Assembly (NCBI GenBank): GCA_023251875.1
Contig: JAHEXY010000001.1
Coordinates: 558,001-622,000, forward strand
Origin: Bacteroidota bacterium
Lineage (GTDB): Bacteria > Bacteroidota > Bacteroidia > JAHEXY01
Direction: 5' to 3'
Length of the DNA: 64,000 nucleotides
A program made the position numbers and the translations under genes. The notes beneath the pieces are model-generated. The model searched no databases, had not been told where the DNA came from, and saw nothing but the letters and a program-made list of their open reading frames with translations. Shown here one piece after another: positions 18,837 to 29,400 of the stretch (position 1 is its first letter; each line of letters opens with the position of its first letter).

Positions 18837-19439
18837 ATGAAAAATCAATACTCAAAATTAAATGATTTACAATTGGAAGAGGCGGATCAATTTATTAAAT
18901 TAAAAATTCCAATTAAAAAAGCAATTGTGAATTATAAAAAAGCAGGGATTGTTGGTAGTGTTTTTTATGTGTTATTTGTTTTATTGGGAACATTTTTAGC
19001 AAAAGGGACACTAAATCATATCTTTAATTTATCTGGAATTATTTTCATCTCTATTGTTATTGTGGCAGGGTTTTATTCGGGGGCTCTAATTTCTCGTGTA
19101 GTATTATTTAAAAAAAATGGTTATTTAAATCTTAATAAAGAAAATAAAACAATTCTATTGGAAGGTCTAAATAATAATTTAATTGCAACAATAGATTTAA
19201 AAAGAGCATTTAAATATTCCGTTTGGTATAATAATTTTGCTGGTGCATATAGGATTTCAACATATATTGAACAAGATGGTCAGATTATTTCTTTTTTTTA
19301 TTACGAAACTTCATTTAAACAAGTTGAAGTTTTATCCTATTCAATTGATCTGCCAGAATTTTTAATTGACAAAAAGGTTAAAATTGTCAAGGAATATATA
19401 GAAAAAGAAATTGCTAGCGAGTATGCTGTATTAAATTAG
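18837..19439 (+). CDS. Hypothetical inner-membrane protein
   Basis: A 200-residue protein that I do not recognise. Two hydrophobic segments (about residues 38-58, GSVFYVLFVLLGTFLAKG, and 68-92, IIFISIVIVAGFYSGALI) form a hairpin. A soluble, beta-rich C-terminal half (about 100-200) follows. It is among the most AT-rich genes here, rich in Lys, Ile and Asn. It is flanked by AT-rich repeats (18746-18836), which together with its composition hints at an accessory gene. Confidence 0.6.
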   Translation: MKNQYSKLNDLQLEEADQFIKLKIPIKKAIVNYKKAGIVGSVFYVLFVLLGTFLAKGTLNHIFNLSGIIFISIVIVAGFYSGALISRVVLFKKNGYLNLNKENKTILLEGLNNNLIATIDLKRAFKYSVWYNNFAGAYRISTYIEQDGQIISFFYYETSFKQVEVLSYSIDLPEFLIDKKVKIVKEYIEKEIASEYAVLN

Positions 19440-19509
19440 GATTAATATTAATAAGTTGATACCAATTTATATAGAGATTAAGCAAACATCTGAAAAATAA
19501 TTTTACATT

Positions 19510-20268
19510 TTGAACCTTGAACCCTCCAACATTAAACTCTTAGCAATAGAAACTTCTACTTCTATTTGTTCCGTTTCATTGTCTGTTAATGGAAAAATAA
19601 TTACTCGAGAAGAAAATACCGAGAAAATTCATGCTTCGGCCATAACAGTTTTTATTGATGAAGTAATGAAGCAAACCGGAATAAATTATTCAGAATTAGA
19701 TGCGATTGCAGTAAGTAAAGGCCCCGGTTCATACACAGGTTTAAGAATTGGAGTATCTACTGCAAAAGGCTTGTGCTATGCACTTAACAAACCCTTGATT
19801 GGAATATCAACCTTACAAGCTATGGCTTCAGGTTTTTCGGAGCGCATCCCCTCTCCCTTGGGAGAGGGGGCAGGGGGTGATGGCTTTTTCTCCTCCCCTT
19901 TGGGGAGGTTGGGAGGGCTTATTTGCCCCCTACTTGATGCTCGCAGAATGGAAGTATACTCTGCTTTTTATGATTTCAATAATACTATTTTTAGAAAAAT
20001 TCAAGCAGATATTATTGATGAAAATTCTTATTCCGATTTACTCCAAAATCAAACAGTTTACTTTATTGGAAATGGAGTAATAAAATGCAAGTCATTACTT
20101 TCTAAATACAAAAATGCTTTTTTTGATGAGTCATTTCTTCCCTCTTCAAAATTTATTATTCCACTTGCAATAAAAGGATATTCTCAAAAACAATTTGAAG
20201 ATGTTGCCTATTTTGAACCATACTACTTAAAAGATTTTGTTACAACTGTTTCTAAAAATACAATCTGA
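19510..20268 (+). CDS. tsaB: tRNA N6-threonylcarbamoyladenosine biosynthesis protein TsaB, with repeat-derived insertion
   Basis: TsaB is the ASKHA-fold partner of TsaD in making t6A37 on tRNAs that read ANN codons. Signatures: LLAIETSTSICSVSL, AVSKGPGSYTGLRIGVSTAKGLCYAL, and CPLLDARRMEVYSAFYD. Between GISTLQAMASGF and ICPLLDARRM lie about 25 residues (around 111-137, SPLGEGAGG...SSPLGRLGG) encoded by GC-rich palindromes; without them the protein would be close to the usual 225-230 aa. There is no ATG. The frame opens after TAA at 19498-19500, and TTG at 19510 is the best start; it lies in a word repeat (GAACCTTGAACCC). The gene is probably functional since the frame is otherwise intact. Confidence 0.88.
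   Translation: MNLEPSNIKLLAIETSTSICSVSLSVNGKIITREENTEKIHASAITVFIDEVMKQTGINYSELDAIAVSKGPGSYTGLRIGVSTAKGLCYALNKPLIGISTLQAMASGFSERIPSPLGEGAGGDGFFSSPLGRLGGLICPLLDARRMEVYSAFYDFNNTIFRKIQADIIDENSYSDLLQNQTVYFIGNGVIKCKSLLSKYKNAFFDESFLPSSKFIIPLAIKGYSQKQFEDVAYFEPYYLKDFVTTVSKNTI
19846..19917 (+). repeat. Two GC-rich palindromes in frame inside tsaB
   Basis: CCCCTCTCCC-TT-GGGAGAGGGG (19848-19869) has perfect 10-bp arms. CCTCCCC-TTT-GGGGAGG (19892-19908) has perfect 7-bp arms and is followed by TTGGGAGGG. The stretch is far richer in G+C than the rest of the gene and falls between two conserved TsaB motifs. Confidence 0.8.
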
Positions 20269-20334
20269 ATAACAGGTACTTATACTTCCTGATAATTTTT
20301 ATAAAATGTATTCCGTTTAAGAATTAATGCGCTT

Positions 20335-20342
20335 TAACTTTG
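20335..20342 (+). promoter_or_regulatory. Candidate -7 box of the lipoprotein gene
   Basis: TAACTTTG matches TAnnTTTG and lies 27 bp before the ATG at 20370. Confidence 0.45.
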
Positions 20343-20369
20343 TATTTATAACAAATACTCCCTCATGTT

Positions 20370-21023
20370 ATGAAAACAAAATTACTTTCACTCGTATTGC
20401 TTTTATTTCTTTCTATTTATGGATGTAAAAAAGAAACAGATATTTCAAGTACTACCACTACTACAGAAAATCAAAGTGCTGTAAATAATGTTGGTTCTTC
20501 CTATACATTTATGTATCACAACCAAACGGTATCAAAATCAGATTTTGATACCAATAATCCCGATTTAGTAATGGCAGTGTCAGAAAATAACATGGTTTAC
20601 GTTTTTGATAACAATAACGATTTTATGGCTTGGGCTAAAACTACTTCTCATGCAAATGATATTGTACAATTAGAAAATAGAAGACAAGAGGTTTTGGCTT
20701 ATGAACAGGAATCTGGCCCTATTCATGAAACAAGTTTTATAGAAACATCAGCTAATAAAACAGATTTACTTTGTGCATTGTATGAAAATACTGATGGTGG
20801 TAATACAGGATCTACAAAGTGGTTAGTTATAGGTTATCCTTATTCAAGTTTAGGAAGTATGGATAATAAGGCATCTGCAATTAATGGACTTGCAGTTTGC
20901 ACCGTTTGTTATGATAAAACAAATTTTAGCGGTTCAAGAGTATATGTACTGTGTGCAGGGGCTCTAGTTTATTTTTCTGATCTGAACTTTGATAATAAAA
21001 CTTCTTCGATACTTTCTTTTTAA
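20370..21023 (+). CDS. Lipoprotein with beta/gamma-crystallin-like domain
   Basis: The 217-residue product has a lipoprotein signal peptide (LLFLSIYGC, lipidated Cys about residue 19). A middle segment is unassigned. The C-terminal about 90 residues contain two Greek-key-like repeats, each opening with an LYE/CYD strand and ending YSSLGSMDNKASAI and FSDLNFDNKTSSI. The paired (D/N)(D/N)xx(S/T)S motif is the calcium-binding signature of microbial beta/gamma-crystallins and peptidase-inhibitor I36-like domains. Several Cys (CTVC, LCAG) could form disulfides. The assignment rests on motifs only; a role as a calcium-binding envelope lipoprotein is inferred. It has its own promoter-like box and a bidirectional terminator downstream. 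Confidence 0.65.
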   Translation: MKTKLLSLVLLLFLSIYGCKKETDISSTTTTTENQSAVNNVGSSYTFMYHNQTVSKSDFDTNNPDLVMAVSENNMVYVFDNNNDFMAWAKTTSHANDIVQLENRRQEVLAYEQESGPIHETSFIETSANKTDLLCALYENTDGGNTGSTKWLVIGYPYSSLGSMDNKASAINGLAVCTVCYDKTNFSGSRVYVLCAGALVYFSDLNFDNKTSSILSF

Positions 21024-21103
21024 AAAAGTTTGAAGACTGGAGTCGGAAGACCGATGTTTCTCATCTTTTTTAACTTCAGACTTCCGTCTCCCGACTTTTT
21101 TCT
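21022..21103. terminator. Long imperfect inverted repeat between convergent genes
   Basis: AAAAAAGTTTGAAGACTGGA (about 21022 on) pairs, with about seven mismatches in 29, with the sequence ending CTCCCGACTTTTTT (about 21100). T-runs lie on both sides, so it could terminate both the lipoprotein gene and the POT transporter gene. The AGTCGGAAG words suggest a repeat origin. Confidence 0.6.
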
Positions 21104-21104
21104 T

Positions 21105-22784
21105 TTATCTTATTCCGTGCATCATTTTCTTTAATAAAGGAGAAATAAGAAATAACAATAAGGATGCAATACCGGTAAGCACAACAAACACCATAAAAAA
21201 CTCAAATAGGTTATGAATTTCAAATCCTGCAAATGAAGGATTTACGTAACTTAATTGATTATCGTTTAAAATCTTTATTTGCTCAGTGGTAGGAGTAATT
21301 GTTTTATCCAATATTGCCTGCAAATCAATTCCCAATTCTTTTGCTTTCATAAATTTATCTCCGGTTGAAGGTAAAATTGAACCTAATGTGCCTGCCAATG
21401 CATAACCGGATGCATTTGATAAAAAGAAAACGCCATATAATAATGAGGCAAATCTTTTAGGAGATAATTTACCTACCAATGATAATCCAATTGGAGATAA
21501 GCATAATTCAGCGCAGGTTTGAATGAGATATAATAAGATAAGCCATTTAATAGCCAGAAGCCCTTCGTTACCTAAATCTTTAACATTATAGGCAATAATA
21601 AAATAACTTAAGGCAATTAATCCTAAGCCCCAAGCTTGTTTAACAGGAGAGATAGGCTCATTTCCTTTACTTCTTAAGTAATCCCATAACATACTAAAGG
21701 GTACTGCAAAGAAAACTACAAAAAGCCCATTAAAAATTTGCACCATCGAAGGGGGCATTAGCCATCCAAAGAAGTTTCTATCGGTTTGGTTATCGGCAAT
21801 AAAAGTTAAGGATGAACCTGCTTGTTCAAATGCTGCCCAAAAGAAAATGATAAAGAAGGAAACAATATAAATTACCAATATTCTATCTCTTTCAACTTTT
21901 GTTAAAGATGTATCCGATAAAATTAAACCGGCTAAAGATAAACCTGCAGAATAAATTAATGTGTAAATGTAATTTTGACCGGCTACAAAGTGAAAAAAAC
22001 ATCCCAAGCCTAAAAATGCAAGTCCGGCTAGGGCTAATGCGTTAGAAGAAAAGTTTGCTTTTTGCGATTCTCCTTCTTCAAAATCGGCACTGGTATTTTT
22101 TGATGGTAAGCCTCCAATAGGTTGACCCGAAGGAGTTCGTACATATTTATCTTTTAAAAAGAAGAAAATTGTAGTGCCGATTAACATAGCAGCAGAGGCC
22201 GCTAAAAATCCCCATCTAAATGCATGAATATCTCTTAAGCCTCCTGCATCTTTAACATCTCCTAATAAAGGACAAATTAGCTGCCCTAAAAAAGCACCTA
22301 AATTAATTCCCATATAAAAAATGGTAAATGCAGTATCCAGTTTACTTTTTTCTTCTTTAGGATATAGGCTACCTACCATACTCGAAATATTTGGTTTGAA
22401 GAAGCCATTTCCAAAAATGATAATACCAAGTGCTACCCAAACGAGCGTTTGTGCAAGATCCATATTGCTTGAAAAAACACTAGCACTCATAAACAAAGTA
22501 AATTGTCCAATAGCCATTAATGTGCCACCAAGCATAATGCAATTTCTGTTTCCTAAAAAACGGTCGGCAATAAAGCCTCCTAACATAGGCGTTAAATAGC
22601 ATAAGCCTAGAAAAGCTCCATATATTTCAGAAGCTACGGCTTCTTTCATCATTAATGCATTAACAAGAAATAAAGTAAGTAAGGCTCGCATTCCATAGAA
22701 GTTGAATCTTTCCCACATTTCTGTACCAAATAAAACCCATAATCCTTTTGGATGGGCATTTTGTGCTGTTGCTGTTTGTGTCAT
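21105..22784 (-). CDS. POT-family proton-dependent oligopeptide transporter
   Basis: The 559-residue inner-membrane protein begins ahead of the PTR2 signature GTEMWERFNFYGMRALLTLF (about residues 19-38) and has GGFIADRFLGNRNCIMLGG and GNGFFKPNISSMVG, all typical of POT/PTR transporters (MFS fold, about 12-14 helices). It imports di-/tripeptides with protons. A charged linker (about 210-240) separates the halves. The RxxE-type proton/peptide residues lie in the first helix region (ERFNFYGMR). The Uma2-like gene lies 23 bp upstream on the same strand. It is convergent with the lipoprotein gene. Confidence 0.92.
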   Translation of the reverse strand: MTQTATAQNAHPKGLWVLFGTEMWERFNFYGMRALLTLFLVNALMMKEAVASEIYGAFLGLCYLTPMLGGFIADRFLGNRNCIMLGGTLMAIGQFTLFMSASVFSSNMDLAQTLVWVALGIIIFGNGFFKPNISSMVGSLYPKEEKSKLDTAFTIFYMGINLGAFLGQLICPLLGDVKDAGGLRDIHAFRWGFLAASAAMLIGTTIFFFLKDKYVRTPSGQPIGGLPSKNTSADFEEGESQKANFSSNALALAGLAFLGLGCFFHFVAGQNYIYTLIYSAGLSLAGLILSDTSLTKVERDRILVIYIVSFFIIFFWAAFEQAGSSLTFIADNQTDRNFFGWLMPPSMVQIFNGLFVVFFAVPFSMLWDYLRSKGNEPISPVKQAWGLGLIALSYFIIAYNVKDLGNEGLLAIKWLILLYLIQTCAELCLSPIGLSLVGKLSPKRFASLLYGVFFLSNASGYALAGTLGSILPSTGDKFMKAKELGIDLQAILDKTITPTTEQIKILNDNQLSYVNPSFAGFEIHNLFEFFMVFVVLTGIASLLLFLISPLLKKMMHGIR

Positions 22785-22807
22785 TATTAATTACAATTTG
22801 TGATTTA

Positions 22808-23392
22808 TTAAATTCTGTTTTTTATGCTAATGCCTTTATATCCAATTTTTGAAGGCCAAATTTTACTAAAATCAAATTTTACTGAGCAGATATTTAGTTT
22901 AAATTCAAATATGTTTTTATTTGATTCTTGTTTTACATATTTACCTTTGATTAACTGAAAAATTTGAAATGTTTCTAAAGCAGGATCAACTATGATATAA
23001 AATAATACACCCTTTAATTGATATATTTCAAACTTCATACCTTTATCCATTTTTATATTGGAAGGAGATAAAATTTCAAAAATGATTTCCGGTGTATTTA
23101 TTATAAAATTTCCCTCAACAGGTTTACACGTAACACTTACATCAGGCTGTAAAACTGTATCATCTTCAACAATCCAATCGGTAGCTAAAATGGCGCTACA
23201 GTTGCATTTATTTTTATTCAATAAACGATCCAACTGCGATACAATATTCACATTTATTCTTTGATGCTTCCAAGTTGGGGAGGGTGACATTGCATAAGGA
23301 AATCCATTAATTAACTCCCAATTTCCTTCCCATTCTACATAATCATTATAAGTATAATGAGGCATATATTCATTCGTAAGTGCAAAACCCAT
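22808..23392 (-). CDS. Uma2 family endonuclease-fold protein (DUF820)
   Basis: A 194-residue protein with the Uma2/DUF820 layout: TYNDYVEWEGNWELINGFPY near the N-terminus, HQRINVNIVSQLDRLL, then the PD-(D/E)xK-like core with LQPDVSVTC (Asp), PEIIFEILSPSN (Glu) and DKGMKFEIYQ (Lys). Members are abundant in cyanobacteria and Bacteroidota, often near mobile or toxin genes; their biological substrate is not established. It is the first gene downstream of the Rhs toxin gene (67-bp gap), the position where an immunity gene would be expected, but it does not look like one. Confidence 0.85.
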   Translation of the reverse strand: MGFALTNEYMPHYTYNDYVEWEGNWELINGFPYAMSPSPTWKHQRINVNIVSQLDRLLNKNKCNCSAILATDWIVEDDTVLQPDVSVTCKPVEGNFIINTPEIIFEILSPSNIKMDKGMKFEIYQLKGVLFYIIVDPALETFQIFQLIKGKYVKQESNKNIFEFKLNICSVKFDFSKIWPSKIGYKGISIKNRI

Positions 23393-23459
23393 TGTTAAAT
23401 ATTTTAACGCAATTTACTAAATTATTTACAATGGATTCAACATTTAATCGGTAGCTATT

Positions 23460-26400
23460 TTATTGTTTATCGGGTACGTACGTTTTAGGCACACTACAAC
23501 TTCGCCTTCCGTGATATGGATCAGATGATAAATCTTGATAATCCGCACCCTTGAAAATTGCTTTTTGATCATACTCTTCATCAAAATGAAAAGGATCATT
23601 CCAAGTACCTCGCCAGGTATATCTATCTGTATTTGTCCATTCCTGATCATCTCCAATAACATCAATTTGATTTTGGTGTTTTTCATTTGCAAAAGCATTT
23701 CCATTTGAACCAGCCCATAAAGAAGCTCTTGTAAACCCTAACTTTGTCATTGCAGCCCCCCAAGTAAAATTTCCAAAATCAAATCGATTATAGGCAACCC
23801 CATCAACAATAGCTAAGTCTTCACTGTTTAGTATTCTTGAAAAATCTAATTTACCCATTTGCCCCTCTTCATAAGCATAATGCCATCTTTCGCTAAAACT
23901 CATCTCCTCTCCATTAGCTTTTTTAGTAGAAACATAACTTAAATTCTGATCTACAATATCATTTGCGTTTAATATTACCCTGTTTATGCTTTCAATTGGT
24001 GTGCCATCAGGTTTGGTTCTATTGCCTACATCTCTAGGATCATTAAATTGGAAATTTCCAACTACTTCTCCTTCATGATTTATTACAACAATTTTAACTC
24101 CACTCTCGTCTAAATTTGTCAATACAGGATTGGAAGCAGTAACTAATTTGTAATCTGGTCCGTTATTTTCATAATCTCCTGTGGTATAATAGCCATAATC
24201 AAGGGTGAAAACCATAGAGGTGTCACCTAATGGGTCTGTATTCATAATAGGATTGTTTGACATAGCAGCATATGGCGACTCAGATGGATTAAATTTAGGG
24301 TCATTTGAGAACCACCTCCCAACTCTAGGATCATATTGACGAAATAAAGTTGAGTACTCATTTCCGTCAGCAGCTACATCGGCATTTTTTTCCATGCCAT
24401 TATATCCAAAACGATAGTTGCTTGAATTGTAACTTCTGCCCGGCATTTGCATACCATAAGGATAAAAATCAGTTATTGCTGATAGCGTAGTAGAGTAATT
24501 GCCGGGCTTATATGTTGTAGCAGCAATTGTAGAGGCTTTTACATCCGTTACCAAAACCCTTACGTTATTCAAATGGTCTTTTAATTCGTAATATTTTTTG
24601 CCTAATGATCTTTCATAAATGCTATCAACGCCATCTAATACATCGCCTTTCTGTAAAGCCGGCATAACCTCTCCAATTCTGCTTGCTGCATAAATAGGAA
24701 GTTCACTTAAAAGCGTATCACTGTAAATACCATTTATATTTCCTGTTGCATCACAAACATAATAGGTATTTGTTGTAGTACCTGTTGAGCTAATATCTGT
24801 TTGTTTAATTTTATTTCCGTTAGCATCATACAAAAATGCAATTTTAGAGCCGTCAGATTTTACTATGCTATCGGGCTTCCCAACAGTATTCCATCGTATA
24901 CGTGTAATGCCATTGGCTACATCTTTGGTAAGTTCTCCTATCTGATTGTAACTATAGTTTCCGGCAGATTGATCGGCAAGATCAGTTACAAATGGTTGTC
25001 CATATATATCATCAATATAAGATAGCTGATTGGTTCCATTTTTATAATGGTACAATAAATTATCCATTTTAGAACTGCTGCCATACGCATTTCTTTGAAG
25101 CGTATCTATATTTCCATTTTCATCGTAACTGGCAATGGTTTTAAAATCATTGCCTGCAGGAGTTGTCCATTTAGAAGTAGTGGTATTAAAAGTTTGAAAA
25201 ATACTTCCGGTTAAACGGGTAAGCTCATCATAGCTGAAATACTGAAGATTGGCTTTGCCGTCATATTGTACGGAGGCAGAAGAAGTTTTTTGAGAATTAC
25301 TTGCCCAAGCCGCAATTGTTCCATTGTATAAAGGGTTGTGGCTTGTTAAATTTGCTGAATATGAAGACGAATTATTAAATGCAGAACCATTATGGCTAAA
25401 ATCATTTTTGTAATAACTGAACATCATACCAAAGGCATCTGGAGCAAAATCACTATGTGCTCCTCCAACTTTTCCATCATGGCCAGGATCATCTGTTTTG
25501 CTAAAGCTTACGGAATTTTCTGCTTTAAGCCAACCTTGCAGTGTATAAACATAATCTAATCCTTGAATATGATCGTCACCAATTTCAGCACGTTTTAAAG
25601 GACCATGAATATAATATTGGTAGGAGATGTCTTTATCCCAAATTATTTCATCGCGAGAAGTTTCAACATAACTAATTCTGTTGTCTTCGTCATAAGTATA
25701 TCTGTGATAAAACTGATCTGTTTTACCTTCATTAAATTTTACTTTTGTTACTTTACCTGAAATTAAATCATATTCATAAGCAATGAATTTTAAGCTTAAT
25801 CCGGGTAGTTTTTGAATCATCCACTCCACATTACCATGTGGGTCGTAACTGTAATATGTTCTCACCTGATCAGTAATTGTAGTGGTAGTATCTCCATCTT
25901 TATCGGCAATAGTATAACTTATCCGGTTTTGAATAAATTCTTGAACTGAACCATCAAGATAAACTGCTTCAGGATGACTGGTTGAATATGTAGAGAAAAC
26001 TTTATCTGTACCGCTTAAAGGAAATGCAGAATCATCAACCTTTGAAGTAAAAGTTAAGTAGGCCTGATCACTCTGCCCTGCTTCTATGGCTCTGCCTAAA
26101 TCGTCATATTTTATATAGCTGTATGCTTTTTGAGCTTTTTGTTTTGCATTTTGAGAGAAACGAATTTGACCTGTATTATCATAATAGAAATTAGATATGC
26201 CTCCATCCGGACTTTCTCTATACATTAATTGTTTTAAAGAATTATAAGTATAGGTGGTTGTAAGTGTATGGTTAGGATGATCGGCACGGGTACGGGTATC
26301 ATCAAAGTCGACCCCTTTGGGTGGTACTGTTTTTACAAGGTTTCCTGCTCTATCAAAATAAGAAAGTGTATAGTGATAATAGCCCAGTGCGTAACTTATT

Positions 26401-29400
26401 ACAAAATGATCGACAATGTTATGTAAACAATTATTCATATAGGCTGCTTGAAACTTTACTTGTTTCATATAAATACATGAATCTAATTGTTTTTGGAGCG
26501 CCAACTTGATGATAGCGGCTATTCCTTGCTCACAGGGAACATAAGCAAGTGAAGTTTGAGCAGTGTCTACAACAGGTGCAACCCATTTAAAACATACGGC
26601 ACCGCAAAAATCTGTACTATCACATTCGTTAATGCCTTTTATCAAGTCAATAAGGCTGCCATCAAATTCTTGATTGTAATAGAGCGTATTGCCAATAATA
26701 ACAAATTCTGAAGGATAACTGACTGCATTTTGATATACCCTAATACTTAGGGGCAGACCACCAATTGTATTAAATTGTTCAAGGTCGCAATCTTTCGTTA
26801 ACATAGCGGTTTCAGCTATCCAATGTTTAATAACATTATATTCAATATCACGGTAGGTTGTTGTCATGCTATTTCTGAGTTCCGTCAGGTCTTCATTGAG
26901 CATATCAACCAAAATATCCGAATGTCTTGCTTTATTTCCTAGAACCAAATCATAGCCATCACTACATCTGGGTTTCCCTGCAATAAAAATGGTAGCTTTT
27001 ACATCAAATGCATAAGCAATTGACATCATCATGGCTTCTACCTCTGCGGCTGTTCCTGCACTATCAACAATGGTATCATTTATTCCATCGGTATTCCAAT
27101 CATCAATATGATAAGAAACGGTTAAAGCACAATTGCCTTTACAATGTTCAACCAATGCTTCGGCTAGGCACCATGCCTTTATCGTATCACCATAAAGTGC
27201 TAAACATTCATCATAAAAACTTTGTCTGCGCTGTTCGCATAAATAATCGCAACTATCAATCAATAATTCAGTCATAGATACAATACAATCATAATCGTAA
27301 TCATCGCAAGAAGTAAGGGATGAGGTTAAACTAGACGAACTCCAATCGCCATTTATACATTGATAAAATGCTTCCCATGGTTTATCAGAAATAGAATCAA
27401 ATCTATTGTCTTGGTGATGGGCTGCAACAAGGCTATCCATATCATACATTTCTTCGCAAGTAGAATCACGATCTGATAAAGATGATGTGGCAGGGTAAGT
27501 AGTATCATAATCAAAGTATTCATAGGCATATTCTAAATATCCTTTAGCATCATAAGGATCTTTATTAAAACCTTTGTATTGTTTGCCTGCTTGGGTTAAA
27601 AACGATTCTAAAAGATCAAAGGCATTTTTAGCACTATCAGGCGATGAGTCGTCATATTGCATGGTTTTATAAGCTGCGAAATAAGCATAGGCAATTGAAA
27701 GAATGGTATCACAATCATATCCATCAGCAACCATGTGGGTAAACATGGCATTAAAAGCACCATCTCCCCAAGGGTAATTCCCTATTTCTACAACTGTTTC
27801 GCCATGACTACGGCCCTTAATATTAGTACTCATATATGGATATACGAGCAAAGAGCCCCCAAAATAGGTTCCTGCATTAAATTTTGGATAAATGTACAAT
27901 GTATCGTCATAAGCATAAACAGTATATGGATAATCCGCGGTATTATCATACAAAGTAGAGAAGTAATATTCAATTGCAGAAGCAGCTGTAGAAGCTTGAG
28001 AGTTGCCAGAAGCAATGCCTGAGCCAATTAATGTTCCCGTATGAGCAGTTACATCAAATGGTAACAATACAGTTGCTGTATCCATAGAATCAGATTGAAT
28101 GGCAAGCCCTAACTCAGCAAAACCAATTATATCATTAAATGACACATACCAATAACTTCCGGCATTTAAAGGATATTTCATATCGCCATTAATATCATAA
28201 AAATATTGGTATACATGGCTTCCAACATCTTTTCCATTCATTTGAAACAATAATTTCTCAACATCATAATTTCCGTTTGCGTCAGTTGTTAAATCATCAC
28301 AACTGATTTCTTCACAATGATTGATAGGAATAACAATACTACAGCATGAATCGGCAGTACTAATTGTAACTTCTACTGCTGTGTCAATTTGTTCTTGTGT
28401 TACACCATAATGGTCTACTAGATATCCATAAAAACCATCCAGATCGGCACTGTCTAATAAAGAAAACAGCGTATCAAATTCTTCATTTTGAATATCCATT
28501 AAACTATCTACAGCACTTAAATGATCATCTAAATACAGATTTCCGGTTGATGAATTTTCATTGTTTGCAATAAGCATTCTTCCCACAGTATAACTGCCTT
28601 TATCTAAATGATAAGTTGCGTTGTATGGAGTAACTGTTGAGCCAACACTACAGCTTTGGGCAGGAACAATGATAGTATCGAACATGGATTGGTCTGTTAA
28701 ATCGCTCATGTCTTTTACATAAACAACAACCGTATAATCGCAAGTTTGACAATAAGCAACACATTCAGCTTCAATTTCAGAAGGAGATAAGTCGTAATGA
28801 ATAGCCAAATCAATTCCGGTTGGCTCAACCACAAGCAAACTTTTTTCCCGGGTAATGGAATAATCGCCTGATGAACGGTCACCGGTAACAGTATCAGTTA
28901 CCGTACTTCCTGCATCGGCTCTAGACTCTAGCTCATCAAGCAAATCATTTTTATCTCCATTTTTTGCAAGACAGGTAGCAATGGTTTGACCTGCATACGT
29001 TTTATAAGCAACACTAATTACTTTATTGGGGTCTTCGGCAATTTCCTTAAACACAGTAGTGTCTTTTGAAGCTTCATCACCAAATATCCAAATCAACTCA
29101 TCATTAGAAACGCTGCTTACATAAAATTTCATGGTACGGTTTGTTCCACTTTCTGTGCTTCCTAAATGATGTGCTTTTCCAACACCACCTTCTTCTTGTA
29201 CACGCCCTAAACCATCAGGATAGTATAGTGTTCTGGAATATAAATAACCATTACCAATTGGTATTGTTGTATCCGTATTATTGTTAGAATAGTAATTGTA
29301 TAAACGTCCAGAAGCTAAAGAATCGGGATTTGTATAATTGGCATCTTCATCAAAATTTTTGGCAGAAAATAATTTACCACTTTTATCCAACATAAAATTT

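Noticed and set aside
22808-23392. Immunity gene for the Rhs toxin
   Set aside because: Position is right but the sequence clearly fits Uma2/DUF820, a nuclease-fold family not known as immunity proteins.
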